A DNA stretch of 40,209 nucleotides from Rikenellaceae bacterium (GTDB taxonomy: Bacteria > Bacteroidota > Bacteroidia > Bacteroidales > UBA932). The translations under genes were made by a program, and so were the position numbers. The notes beneath the pieces are model-generated. The model did not search any database and was not told the origin of the DNA. It saw nothing but the letters and a program-made list of their open reading frames with translations. Positions 24,155 to 32,482 of this stretch are shown here, piece after piece. Within the stretch, counting starts at the first letter, position 1; every line of letters begins with the position of its first letter. The stretch is taken from NCBI GenBank assembly GCA_022771245.1, contig JALFCH010000091.1, positions 1 through 40,209 of the forward strand, read 5' to 3'.

Positions 24155-27064
24155 TCAATTCAGTTTCATTACTGCCTTTCCGACTTTTCCATCCACAACC
24201 ACAACCAGGTCCGATTCAACTCTTACGTGGCGCAGGAAATGGCTTTCATAAATTGCCGGCATTGAGTCAAAACTTTCAGTATCACATATTTCGCCCGCTC
24301 TGGCAAATTCATTGACATTGACGTAGCCTGCATTGGCAGAAGTCATATTCTGGAAAAAATGCGTGCCCTGGCTCGGCTCCACCCTGAAATCATCGAGGGA
24401 ACATTCCACAATCACCTTTGCTTCCGAGATGTCGCTCCATTTGACGGGCACTCCCAGACTATCTACGCTCGAACCCCAACGGCCATAGCCTATCAGTATG
24501 TAATTGCACCGTTCCTTTCTCATTTTCGCATTCAGGGCTGTGAGTTCAGCAGCCATCTCCCTTGTGCGCATCTTGTCGAAATGCTCCTTGCGGAGATATA
24601 TGATATCCCTGATTCCCGGTATGGTACCCGGACCGATTGCACATTCCGACCTGAGGAATGCTCCTTCTTCCTCCACACGGCTCCAATCCACTTCACTGTA
24701 CATCCCGTCAATGGATATAGGCCTGATTTGCAAGATATTGAATGTGGCAGGATTATCCGCAGGTTCAGCTGCAAATTCCATTTCTATGTCGCAGTTCACC
24801 TCGGATTTCAGTATCTCCAGCAGGTTGTCTATGATATCTGCAAGAGGAAAACTGCGGTATTTGAGGATTCTGGCAAAAGTCACATATTTCGGACCGGCAG
24901 GCGCAGTTGAATCCACCATCCTCATATTTTCCATATCGTAGGTCGAAGCGACATATTTCAGAGAGGAAAATTTGCCGCAGTCTCCGATGGGAATCCGTTC
25001 AAGATTCACGGCATCATCCACGCTGGTTTTGAATGTCTCAGGCTTGAGGTTCAATGCAAGCATAGATGACTGAGTCTGTGTGATTGCAAGTTCAGGTGTT
25101 GAAGTCTGGAGTATATTGCGGGGATATTTAGGGGAAAATCTCAGCACCATATCCCCGTCCACAACGGCTTTACCCAGTCCGTATGCAAGTTTAACTATTC
25201 CGTCCTCAGGCTTTTCGTTGCCCACAGGATAGAAATTGACGGATCTGGCCACTCCTGATGCAGTCGGGAACCAATATCCCTGTTCCTCCTTTCCGCAAAT
25301 CTCCTGAATGACCACCGCCATTTTCTCCTCAGAAATCACATTTGCCGTAGAAAGAACGTAACCTCTTGAAGATGAGAAATATATGGATGCATATACGGAT
25401 TTTATAGCCTTGCTCAACAAGCGCAATTGCTGGTCTTCATTTTCCGTGTGGGGAATCATATAGGTGGAATACACTCCTGCAAAAGGCTGGTAATAGGAGT
25501 CTTCCAACTTGGACGAGGACCTGATTGCAAGAGGCTTGTGCACGGTGCGGATGAAAACTCTCAGAGATTCCGTCAATTCTGCTGGCAAGGTGGATGCCAC
25601 AAATTCGGAGAGTATTTCAGAATCGCTTATGTCAGAGCTGATTACATACTGAAGCCCGTTCTCCACAATGAAGCGGTCGAACCAGTCTGTGGTTATGACA
25701 ATGGTGCGTGGCACTGTGATGCGCACGTCCTCCCATTTGTCATAGAGGTCGTATTTGTGAAGTATATGGTTCAAAAAGGCCAATCCCCGTGCCTTTCCTC
25801 CCAAAGATCCGTCTCCGAGCCGGGCAAAACGTATGGTGTCGTTGTAGTTCTCATTGTCGAACTTTGCAATCACTCCCGTTCCCTGGTTTTCGCGGTAGTC
25901 GTGAATCATCCTGTAATTGTTCACCCTTATACTTTCCACATCGTTGAATTCATCTGTGGAGAGTTGGCGGAAATGGTCTGCAAGGGAGAAGAAACCTCGT
26001 GCATAGAGCCATCTGGAGATGTAGTTCCTTTCGCAAAGGTCAATCAGGGCCTTGTCGGGGATGGTTTTCATTATCTCCTCGAAATCCTTGAGGTCGCGTC
26101 CCCGAGCTATGATTGCTCCCGTTTCAGGGTCAGGCACTACGAAATCGCCGAATCCGAAACGTTCCCCTATATATTCGCTCAGTTCGTGAGTCAGCGTTTT
26201 GGAGGTCTTGAGTATGAATCCGGCTCCCAGTTCTTCTGCTCTTTCCCTCATACTTTCCTGCGAGGACTGCATCAGGAAGGGCAGGGTGGGGTCTTCTGAA
26301 TGGACCAGTTGGCAGAGTTTGAGGCCGGCATCGTATTTTTCCTTGTCTGGCCTTTCTCCGTGGTGGATGACGAAACCTATGTCTGAAATCACTCCCAACA
26401 GATGGTCCGAATAACGGCGGTAGAGTTCAAGGGCATCGTCGTAGCAGGTTGCAAGCAGGATTTTGGGCCTGGATCTCTTGCGTTGGATCTGCTGCTCTTC
26501 GTTGAGCGTGTCCCTGATGGCAGCATTGTTCTGCTGTAGTACAAGTTTGTAGAGTATAGGGAGATAAGTGGAATAGTATCTCACCGAGTCTTCGATCAGA
26601 AGTATGGCCCGGGCCCCCATCTCAAGTATGTCGTGGTCGGCATTAAGGCTGTCTTCCAGGAGCTTGATGATGGCGATTATGACATCCGTATTGTTGTCCC
26701 AGCAGAAGACATAATCTATGAGTGAGGCCTCCCTCTGACCGATTCTGCGGTAGATTTCTTTCGAAAACGAACAGAGCAGGACAATGGGCGTGGACGGTGA
26801 AATGGCCTTGGTCTGGGCGGCAAAGTCGAATACATCCACCTTGCCCAGGTTGTACATCGTGATGATGAGGTCGTAATTCTGCCCGGCTGAAAGTTTGACC
26901 AGCGCTTCCATCGGAGTCCCGGCCCTTTCTATGGAAGGAGGGTTACTGAGGTTAAGTTCGGAATATTCCTTAGTGATTTTGAATTCGATATGTCCGTCCT
27001 CTTCCAGTGAAAAACTGTCGTAACTGTTGCAGACCAGGAGAATTTTCCTGATTCGCCTCGACAT
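24155..27064 (-). CDS. Receiver-domain plus PEP-synthase-type ATP-grasp protein
   Basis: Numbered as in the ORF track (980 aa from 27097). Residues about 17-150 form a degenerate receiver-like domain. About 163-310 form a second receiver with E169/D170 (LLIED), D239 (GVISDIG), S279 (MQSS) and K297 (FILKTS), the positions of the acidic pocket, phospho-acceptor, Ser/Thr and Lys. About 425-793 is a PPDK/PEP-synthase N-terminal ATP-grasp domain (GSLGGKARGLAFLN, LAIRSSSKLEDSYYQPFAGVYSTY, GLGKAVVDGDMVLRFSP, ILQIRPI). The 190-residue end has GYGRWGSSVDSLGVPVKWSDISEAKVIVE. The swivelling phospho-His and PEP barrel domains are absent. Product function is unknown. I prefer ATG 27064 (MSRRIRKILLVC, AGGGG upstream); 27097 is the alternative. 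It follows gdhA on the same strand. Confidence 0.8.
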   Translation of the reverse strand: MSRRIRKILLVCNSYDSFSLEEDGHIEFKITKEYSELNLSNPPSIERAGTPMEALVKLSAGQNYDLIITMYNLGKVDVFDFAAQTKAISPSTPIVLLCSFSKEIYRRIGQREASLIDYVFCWDNNTDVIIAIIKLLEDSLNADHDILEMGARAILLIEDSVRYYSTYLPILYKLVLQQNNAAIRDTLNEEQQIQRKRSRPKILLATCYDDALELYRRYSDHLLGVISDIGFVIHHGERPDKEKYDAGLKLCQLVHSEDPTLPFLMQSSQESMRERAEELGAGFILKTSKTLTHELSEYIGERFGFGDFVVPDPETGAIIARGRDLKDFEEIMKTIPDKALIDLCERNYISRWLYARGFFSLADHFRQLSTDEFNDVESIRVNNYRMIHDYRENQGTGVIAKFDNENYNDTIRFARLGDGSLGGKARGLAFLNHILHKYDLYDKWEDVRITVPRTIVITTDWFDRFIVENGLQYVISSDISDSEILSEFVASTLPAELTESLRVFIRTVHKPLAIRSSSKLEDSYYQPFAGVYSTYMIPHTENEDQQLRLLSKAIKSVYASIYFSSSRGYVLSTANVISEEKMAVVIQEICGKEEQGYWFPTASGVARSVNFYPVGNEKPEDGIVKLAYGLGKAVVDGDMVLRFSPKYPRNILQTSTPELAITQTQSSMLALNLKPETFKTSVDDAVNLERIPIGDCGKFSSLKYVASTYDMENMRMVDSTAPAGPKYVTFARILKYRSFPLADIIDNLLEILKSEVNCDIEMEFAAEPADNPATFNILQIRPISIDGMYSEVDWSRVEEEGAFLRSECAIGPGTIPGIRDIIYLRKEHFDKMRTREMAAELTALNAKMRKERCNYILIGYGRWGSSVDSLGVPVKWSDISEAKVIVECSLDDFRVEPSQGTHFFQNMTSANAGYVNVNEFARAGEICDTESFDSMPAIYESHFLRHVRVESDLVVVVDGKVGKAVMKLN

Positions 27065-27107
27065 CAGCCCCTCTGAGCCAGTCCTGTCTGTTGTCATAAA
27101 TGTTCAA

Positions 27108-28463
27108 TTATACCAAACCCTGTTCCACCATTGCGTTGGCAACTTTGATGAAACCAGCCAGGTTTGCGCCTTTGACATAATCTGTGTAACCATCCTCACA
27201 TTTGCCGTATTCGGTGCAGGAGCGGTGAATGTCCGACATAATCCTGTGCAGTTCTGAGTCCACCTTCTCTGCAGTCCATTTGTAGCGTATCGAGTTCTGG
27301 GTCATTTCCAGACCTGAAGTGGCCACTCCGCCGGCATTTGAAGCCTTGCCCGGAGAATAGAGTATGCGGTTCTTCTTGAACACTGCTATTGCATCAGGAG
27401 TGGAAGGCATATTCGCACCTTCTGCCACACAGAAGCATCCGCCTTTGATAAGATTCTCGGCATCAGCAAGTTCAATTTCGTTCTGAGTCGCACAAGGAAG
27501 GGCAATGTCGCAGGCAATCTTCCAAGGCCTTTCGCCAGGATAGTAAACTGCTGAAGGATATTTCTCCGCATATTCCCTGATTCGGCCTCTCTTCACGTTC
27601 TTGAGCTGGAATACATATTTGAGCTTTTCCTCGTCAAGTCCTTCCTTGTCATATATGAAACCATCAGAGTCTGAAAGGGTTACTACTTTTGCTCCAAGTT
27701 TCATCGCTTTTTCTGCTGCATACTGGGCCACATTTCCGGAACCGGACACCAGAACGGTCTTCCCTTCAAAAGATTCTCCTCTTGTGCCGAGCATTTCCTG
27801 TGCGAAGTAGCAGAGTCCGTAGCCGGTGGCCTGTGGTCTGAGAAGACTGCCTCCCCAGTTCTGCCCTTTGCCAGTGAGCGTGCCTGTGAACTCGTCGCGG
27901 AGCCTCTTGTACTGACCGAAGAGGTAGCCCACTTCACGTCCGCCCACTCCTATGTCTCCAGCAGGAACATCGGTGTCTGGTCCGATATGTCTCTGAAGCT
28001 CAGTCATAAAACTCTGGCAGAAGCGCATAACTTCCGCATCTGACTTGCCCCTCGGGCTGAAATCTGAACCACCCTTGGCACCACCCATAGGCAGGGTCGT
28101 GAGGGCATTCTTGAAAGTCTGCTCGAAAGCAAGGAATTTCATTATGCTCAGGTTTACGCTCGAATGGAAGCGGATTCCTCCCTTGTAGGGACCTATGGCG
28201 CTGTTCATCTGCACCCTGAAGCCTCTGTTGATGTGGATTTCACCCCTGTCGTCCATCCACGGGACACGGAACATAATCACCCTTTCAGGCTCGGTCATTC
28301 TCTCAAGTATTTTTTCGTCCATAAGGTGGGGGTAGTCGCAGATGTATTCCGCAACGGAATCAACAACTTCCTTGACTGCCTGATGAAACTCAGCTTCGCC
28401 CGGATTTCTGGCGATGAGGCCTGCCATAAATCTGTCGGCATAGTCTTTAGCAAATTTTTCCAT
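27108..28463 (-). CDS. gdhA: Glutamate dehydrogenase, probably NADP-specific
   Basis: Interconverts 2-oxoglutarate plus ammonia and glutamate, a main ammonia assimilation route in Bacteroidota. Marks of the hexameric bacterial enzyme are RVPWMDDRGEIHINRGFRVQMNSAIGPYKGGIRFH, the catalytic lysine region PMGGAKGGSDFSPRGKSD, DVPAGDIGVGGREVGYLFGQYK and the Rossmann motif VSGSGNVAQYAAEK. From ATG 28463 the product is 451 aa, the normal length; the tracked start is a GTG four codons upstream. The NADP call rests on similarity to the 450-aa class. A likely -7 box lies at 28540-28547 and a leader hairpin at 28511-28534. Confidence 0.94.
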   Translation of the reverse strand: MEKFAKDYADRFMAGLIARNPGEAEFHQAVKEVVDSVAEYICDYPHLMDEKILERMTEPERVIMFRVPWMDDRGEIHINRGFRVQMNSAIGPYKGGIRFHSSVNLSIMKFLAFEQTFKNALTTLPMGGAKGGSDFSPRGKSDAEVMRFCQSFMTELQRHIGPDTDVPAGDIGVGGREVGYLFGQYKRLRDEFTGTLTGKGQNWGGSLLRPQATGYGLCYFAQEMLGTRGESFEGKTVLVSGSGNVAQYAAEKAMKLGAKVVTLSDSDGFIYDKEGLDEEKLKYVFQLKNVKRGRIREYAEKYPSAVYYPGERPWKIACDIALPCATQNEIELADAENLIKGGCFCVAEGANMPSTPDAIAVFKKNRILYSPGKASNAGGVATSGLEMTQNSIRYKWTAEKVDSELHRIMSDIHRSCTEYGKCEDGYTDYVKGANLAGFIKVANAMVEQGLV

Positions 28464-28510
28464 AGTACTAACCACTTTATAATAGTATTTTTATCAATAT
28501 GCCCTTGAAA

Positions 28511-28534
28511 ATGTGTGTTTTCTGAAAGACACAT
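28511..28534 (-). repeat. Hairpin at the 5' end of the gdhA leader
   Basis: ATGTGT-G-TTT and AAA-G-ACACAT pair over nine of ten positions around a four-base loop. It begins five bases after the -7 box of gdhA. Confidence 0.5.
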
Positions 28535-28539
28535 CCTTG

Positions 28540-28547
28540 CAAATTTA
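28540..28547 (-). promoter_or_regulatory. -7 box for gdhA
   Basis: Reverse-strand TAAATTTG fits TAnnTTTG and lies 76 bases upstream of the ATG at 28463. No matching -33 TTG was found at normal spacing. Confidence 0.5.
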
Positions 28548-28609
28548 TGAAAAATATTTTTTATTATTGCGAAGCAATTTGACGCAGGTTATTTTTTGAG
28601 GATTACAAA

Positions 28610-29233
28610 ATGAAATACAGAGTCTTGATTGTTGTTGCAACAGCATACCTTATGGCCGCCTGTGCCTGCGGAACAGGGTTGAAGAACGGGGACCTGGTCT
28701 TTGTCGGAGAAAACGGATCGGCATTCTCTTCTGCCATTGCTGAATCCACCTCGGATTCCGAAGGTATCAGCTGGGTGCACGTGGGGATAATCGAGGTTCA
28801 GGAAGACAGTATTTTTGTCATTGAAGCGGAACCTCGGAATGGGGTCAGGCGTCTGCCTCTGGCCGGGTTTGTGGCAGAACAGGACGGTGCCGTTCTCAAA
28901 TATATGCGTCTGAAAACGGATTTTGCTGCAGATGAAGCCATTGCCCGTGCAAAATCCAGAATAGGGGAGCCTTACGACTGGTATTACCTTCCAGACAATG
29001 GGCGTTGCTATTGCTCGGAATTGGTGTATGATTCCTATCTTGATGAGGCCGGTGCCCATATTTTCCCCGCTGAGTCTATGTCATTCCGGGATGCTGACGG
29101 ACAAATGCCCCAATTCTGGATCAGCCTGTTCGCTGCTTTGGGCTGTGAAGTGCCGGAAGGGGAGAAGGGCACAAACCCGGACTCAATGGCTGAATCCGGG
29201 TTGCTGTATGAAGTTTTTCTTGATCAGTTCTGA
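28610..29233 (+). CDS. YiiX-like permuted papain-fold lipoprotein
   Basis: The 207-aa product starts with a lipoprotein signal (YLMAAC, cysteine C18) and so should be anchored in the envelope. The body matches the YiiX/YebB (DUF830) circularly permuted NlpC/P60 group: NGDLVFVGENGSAFSSAIAEST, catalytic-type histidine H57 in WVHVGII and cysteine C135 in CYCSELVYDSY. Such enzymes are thought to cleave amide or ester bonds in cell-wall or lipid substrates; the substrate here is unknown. No good promoter box was found in the 146-base spacer shared with gdhA. A small ATTGC-GAA-GCAAT palindrome lies at 28566-28578. Confidence 0.82.
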   Translation: MKYRVLIVVATAYLMAACACGTGLKNGDLVFVGENGSAFSSAIAESTSDSEGISWVHVGIIEVQEDSIFVIEAEPRNGVRRLPLAGFVAEQDGAVLKYMRLKTDFAADEAIARAKSRIGEPYDWYYLPDNGRCYCSELVYDSYLDEAGAHIFPAESMSFRDADGQMPQFWISLFAALGCEVPEGEKGTNPDSMAESGLLYEVFLDQF

Positions 29234-29253
29234 AAGGAACTCAGGTCGAGGGG

Positions 29254-30555
29254 CTATTTTTCTGCGAGACAGAAGTCCAAATCTTTGGTAAGTTGCTCCT
29301 TGTCAAGTTTCTGCCCGATGAAGACCAATTTCTGCATCCTGTCTCCATAGACCGGGTCCCAGTCCTTCCTGAAATCAGGGTCCTGGCGGGCAATTTCCTC
29401 AAGGTCTTCTTCAGGAGCTGTGGCGTACCACTTTCCTGCTGCCTTGAGCTGGAACTGGCGGCCTGCCTGTTCGAATAGCCAGGACATATCCGTGTCGTCT
29501 GTGAAATAGCACAAGCCTTTGGCCCTGATGATGTTGTGAGGCCATTTCTTGGCTACGAAACTGTCGAAGCGGTTCATGTCGAAGGGCTGGCGGCGGCAAT
29601 ATACGAAGGTGCCAATGCCATATTCTTCCACTTCTCCGCCTTCGTGGTCGTGGTGGTGATGATGATGGTGGTGCCCTTCTTCGTGTTCCTCGTGCTCGTG
29701 ATGCCCGTGCTCGTGCCCGTGTTCGTGCTCCTCGTGTTCGTGCTCCTCGTGTTCGTGTTCCTCGTGTTCGTGTCCGTGGTGGTGTGCGTCCTCATCCTCC
29801 TCTTCATCGGGATGTTCGTCGTAAGGACTCTCGATACCCTTCATCCATCCGGCTGAGAGGCAGGTGGCATCATAGTCAAACAGGCCTGTATTCAGAAGTT
29901 TATCAAGATCCACATCTGCATAATTGCACTCGATAATTTCTGCCTTTGGCTGCAATTCCCTGATTATCTGCTTGATGCGGGCCAACTCTTTAGGCGAAAC
30001 ATCAGCTGCCTTATTCAGCAGTACAATATTGCAGAACTCGATTTGCTGGATTATGAGGTTTTCAATGTCCTCTTCATCTATGTTCTTCATAACCAGAGTG
30101 TCTCCGCAGTCGAATTCGCTCTGCATCCTCATCGCGTCCACCACCGTGGCAATGCAGTCCAGACGGCAGGTACCGTATTTGGTATAGAGTCCTCCGAGGG
30201 AAGGAATGGAACAGATGGTCCTGGCTATAGGTTCCGGTTCGCAGATTCCGCTCGCCTCAATTACCACATAGTCGAATTTTCCGGTCCTCGTGAGTTCGTA
30301 GAGCTGTTCTATCAGGTCTGTCTTTAGCGTACAGCAGATGCATCCGTTCTGCAATGCCACCAAGCTCTCGTCCTTCTTGCCCACAACTCCTCCTTTCTGA
30401 ATCAGGTCCGCATCTATGTTAACCTCTCCTATATCATTAACTATCACTGCGAAACGTATGCCTTTGCGATTGTTCAGAATCCTGTTCAGCAGGGTGGTCT
30501 TGCCGCTTCCGAGGTAACCTGTGAGCAGCAGTACTCGAATTTCTTTGTTTTCCAT
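29254..30555 (-). CDS. CobW/COG0523 G3E GTPase with His/Glu-rich metal-binding stretch
   Basis: A putative metallochaperone GTPase, most likely handling zinc. Walker A GYLGSGKT is at residues 13-20, the metal-binding CxCC motif is C72/C74/C75 (GCICC), and the Walker B-like EASGICEP is at 100-107. The G4 region reads NKAADVS, so Asp is displaced from the usual NKxD position. Residues 258-304 are almost entirely His and Glu with a run of eight histidines, and the C-terminal CobW domain follows (FVYCRRQPFDMNRFDSF). The length of 433 aa is usual. The gene faces menG, with which it appears to share a promoter region. Confidence 0.88.
   Translation of the reverse strand: MENKEIRVLLLTGYLGSGKTTLLNRILNNRKGIRFAVIVNDIGEVNIDADLIQKGGVVGKKDESLVALQNGCICCTLKTDLIEQLYELTRTGKFDYVVIEASGICEPEPIARTICSIPSLGGLYTKYGTCRLDCIATVVDAMRMQSEFDCGDTLVMKNIDEEDIENLIIQQIEFCNIVLLNKAADVSPKELARIKQIIRELQPKAEIIECNYADVDLDKLLNTGLFDYDATCLSAGWMKGIESPYDEHPDEEEDEDAHHHGHEHEEHEHEEHEHEEHEHGHEHGHHEHEEHEEGHHHHHHHHDHEGGEVEEYGIGTFVYCRRQPFDMNRFDSFVAKKWPHNIIRAKGLCYFTDDTDMSWLFEQAGRQFQLKAAGKWYATAPEEDLEEIARQDPDFRKDWDPVYGDRMQKLVFIGQKLDKEQLTKDLDFCLAEK
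29644..29784 (-). repeat. Imperfect tandem repeat encoding the His/Glu-rich metal-binding stretch
   Basis: Repeats of a short unit reading GAGGAACACGAACACGAG-like sequence on the reverse strand encode EEHEHEEHEHEEHEHG and then polyhistidine. It is in frame and part of the CobW gene. Its length may vary between strains. Confidence 0.75.
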
Positions 30556-30601
30556 AATATATTTCTGTTTTACTTATTACCCCATAATCATTAAAAATGC
30601 C

Positions 30602-30609
30602 TAATTTTG
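30602..30609 (+). promoter_or_regulatory. -7 box for menG
   Basis: TAATTTTG fits TAnnTTTG, 46 bases before the menG ATG. A hairpin (CTGTC-AAATT-GGCAG, 30616-30630) begins six bases later. No clear -33 box. Confidence 0.45.
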
Positions 30610-30640
30610 CGGTCCCTGTCAAATTGGCAGAAAAATTTTA

Positions 30641-30656
30641 CAAAAATACAAAAATA
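30641..30656 (-). promoter_or_regulatory. Two adjacent -7 boxes for the CobW gene
   Basis: TATTTTTG occurs twice in tandem on the reverse strand (30641-30648 and 30649-30656). Either would start a leader of about 80 bases toward 30555. The boxes point toward the menG box, so the two leaders would overlap. Confidence 0.4.
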
Positions 30657-31354
30657 TGCCCAAGAAAGAAGCAGTGGAACAGATGTTCGACAACATAGCC
30701 CCGGAATATGATGCACTTAACCATATCCTGTCCCTTGATATTGACAGGCTGTGGAGACGGAGGGCAGTGCGCAAAGCCATTGACAAAGACCAGGATGTAT
30801 CAGTTCTGGATGTGGCTTGCGGAACGGGAGATTTTTCCATAGCACTCGCCCGCTACAGTTCCCGTGCGAAGGTGACAGGAGTGGACATATCCGAGGGAAT
30901 GCTCGCCGAGGGGAGGGAAAAGGTCTCAAAGGCAGGCCTGGATGAAAGAATCGGGATGCTGACGGGGGATTGCGAAAGCCTGCCATTCGGGGACGGGGTT
31001 TTCGATGCTGTATGTGTCGGATTCGGAGTGCGCAATTTTGAGCATCGTGACGCCTGCCTCAAAGAGATGCGCAGGGTTCTGAAACCCGGCGGAAAACTTG
31101 TCGTTCTCGAACTTTCAGTTCCCCGCACACCTGTAATAAGGTCGTTTTACAAATTCTATTTCACCCATATACTTCCATATCTGGGAGGCAAGGTTTCGGG
31201 CAACAGGGCAGCATACAAATATCTGCCGGCTTCGGTACTTAATTTCCCGATGCCGGCAGAATTCAAGACTGAACTGTCTTCAGCTGGCTTCCGCAGAATT
31301 GTACATCATTCCCTCACATTCGGAATATGCCGGATGTACACTGCAGTTAATTGA
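30656..31354 (+). CDS. menG: Demethylmenaquinone methyltransferase
   Basis: SAM-dependent C-methylation of demethylmenaquinone, the last step of menaquinone synthesis (UbiE/MenG family). Marks are FDNIAPEYDALNHILSLDIDRLWRRRAV, SAM motif VLDVACGTGDFSIALAR (about residues 49-65), VDISEGMLAEGREKV and the C-terminal FPMPAEFKTELSSAGFRRIVHHSLTFGICRMYTA. The 232-aa length is typical. The convergent neighbour is menA, which makes the substrate precursor, so two menaquinone steps are paired tail to tail with no base between their stop codons. Confidence 0.93.
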   Translation: MPKKEAVEQMFDNIAPEYDALNHILSLDIDRLWRRRAVRKAIDKDQDVSVLDVACGTGDFSIALARYSSRAKVTGVDISEGMLAEGREKVSKAGLDERIGMLTGDCESLPFGDGVFDAVCVGFGVRNFEHRDACLKEMRRVLKPGGKLVVLELSVPRTPVIRSFYKFYFTHILPYLGGKVSGNRAAYKYLPASVLNFPMPAEFKTELSSAGFRRIVHHSLTFGICRMYTAVN

Positions 31355-32263
31355 TCAGAACCATCTGTAGGCGTTGAAGCCCACTGCAATCAGAATAGAC
31401 ATAATGAAGGTCGCCATCACGAGTATCGGCAGATATTTGTCCAGCTCTCCGTCACTTTTTTTCCACGCCCCGTTCAGATGTATGACATAGAGTGGGAGAG
31501 TAAGCAGGAAGAGGCAGTGCCACCAGTCGAAGATTCTTAGTCCGAATACATAGACCACCATCATTACCCAAGCTCCGCATATCAGCAGGGTCTGATAGAT
31601 TCTGGCTTTTCTTTCTCCAAGTTTGATTGCTACGGTCACCCTTGTGGCAGCATCCGTTTTCATGTCCCTTATGTTATTGACATTCAGTACCCCCACGCTG
31701 AAAAGCCCTATGGATGAAGCCGGCAGCAGCAAAAACCAGGACGGAATCTCGTGAGCCACAATGAAATAGGAGCCGAGCACCGTTGCAAGTCCGAAGAATA
31801 TGAACACCGCTATGTCTCCGTGTCCGCGATAACCGTAGGGATGGCTGCCGAGGGTATATCTCATCGCTGCGGTAATGGCGAATACTCCGAGAATGAGTAA
31901 CATAACCGGCTCCAGTTTCATCAGAGTGCCGAAGGAATGCCATATCATTGCAAGACCGCTGATACAGCTGGCCGCAACCCAGAATACCACCATCCTCCGG
32001 TAATCCTTGTCTGCAAGGGAACCGTAGGAATATTGCGGACCCTGGCGGTCTTCCCGGTCGGTTCCGTGAATGAAGTCTCCGTATTCATTCGATACATTGG
32101 TGAGGATTTGCAGACAGATGGCGGTCAGGGCCACAAGCAGGGCAGTGACAGGATTGATGTGATAGTCTGCTGCAGCAAGTCCCACTCCGGTAATTATGCC
32201 TGCCAGAGACAGGGGCAGGGTTCTGAAACGGCAGGATGTGAGGTAGCATTGGAATTTTCCCAT
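31355..32263 (-). CDS. menA: 1,4-dihydroxy-2-naphthoate polyprenyltransferase
   Basis: Membrane prenyltransferase that attaches the isoprenoid tail to 1,4-dihydroxy-2-naphthoate, making demethylmenaquinone. The UbiA-family aspartate-rich motif is NEYGDFIHGTDREDRQGP at about residues 59-76, with a second conserved stretch in GVLNVNNIRDMKTDAATRVTVAIKLGERKAR; about eight hydrophobic segments span the 302 aa. ATG 32263 gives the family-like start with FRTLPLSLAG. A near-palindrome at 32297-32316 lies in its upstream region. It converges on menG. Confidence 0.92.
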   Translation of the reverse strand: MGKFQCYLTSCRFRTLPLSLAGIITGVGLAAADYHINPVTALLVALTAICLQILTNVSNEYGDFIHGTDREDRQGPQYSYGSLADKDYRRMVVFWVAASCISGLAMIWHSFGTLMKLEPVMLLILGVFAITAAMRYTLGSHPYGYRGHGDIAVFIFFGLATVLGSYFIVAHEIPSWFLLLPASSIGLFSVGVLNVNNIRDMKTDAATRVTVAIKLGERKARIYQTLLICGAWVMMVVYVFGLRIFDWWHCLFLLTLPLYVIHLNGAWKKSDGELDKYLPILVMATFIMSILIAVGFNAYRWF

Positions 32264-32296
32264 AATTTCTTCTTTTTAATATTGTGCGGTCACGGT

Positions 32297-32316
32297 GAAA
32301 TTGCGGTCCGCATTTC
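32297..32316. repeat. Near-perfect palindrome between menA and the YhhQ-type gene
   Basis: GAAA-t-TGCGG-T-CCGCA-TTTC: nine paired positions with one extra base. It lies 34 bases from the menA ATG and about 50 upstream of the forward -33 box. It may be an operator or a leader hairpin of menA. Confidence 0.45.
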
Positions 32317-32364
32317 GTTTCCATTTCACGAAGATAGGCATAAACGGGTGTTCCGTCAAATAAA

Positions 32365-32396
32365 TTTGATGAAAACAGGAATTATGTCTATCTTTG
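32365..32396 (+). promoter_or_regulatory. Promoter of the queuosine-precursor genes
   Basis: TTTG at 32365-32368, a 20-base spacer and TATCTTTG at 32389-32396: the best match to the Bacteroidota consensus in the window. A CAG-CCG-TTT-CGG-A-CTG hairpin follows directly at 32397-32412. The leader is about 85 bases. Confidence 0.75.
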
Positions 32397-32482
32397 CAGC
32401 CGTTTCGGACTGATTGGTGCCGGACAGAGTGCTTGATTAAGGAATCATATACGGATTCTGAACCTCTTAAAAAACAAGAAAA

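Noticed and set aside
24110-24170. Terminator between the ABC exporter and the ATP-grasp gene
   Set aside because: CTGAAT/TTGAG and CTCAATTCAG can pair only with a large bulge, and no T run follows; it lies within the coding ends.
25427-26299. 290-aa forward ORF opposite the receiver/ATP-grasp gene
   Set aside because: Cysteine- and valine-rich translation without motifs, antisense to a coherent 970-aa protein. Shadow ORF.
28586-28598. -7 box for the YiiX-like gene (GGTTATTTTTTGAGG)
   Set aside because: The spacing is one base too long for TAnnTTTG and the site is only about 12 bases from the ATG.
32441-32482. preQ1-I riboswitch before the YhhQ-queF genes
   Set aside because: The context is ideal and the leader ends with an A-rich TTAAAAAACAAG resembling the preQ1-I tail, but I could not find a P1 stem pairing with the preceding CCTCTT nor the loop consensus. 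A covariance-model search (Infernal) would decide.
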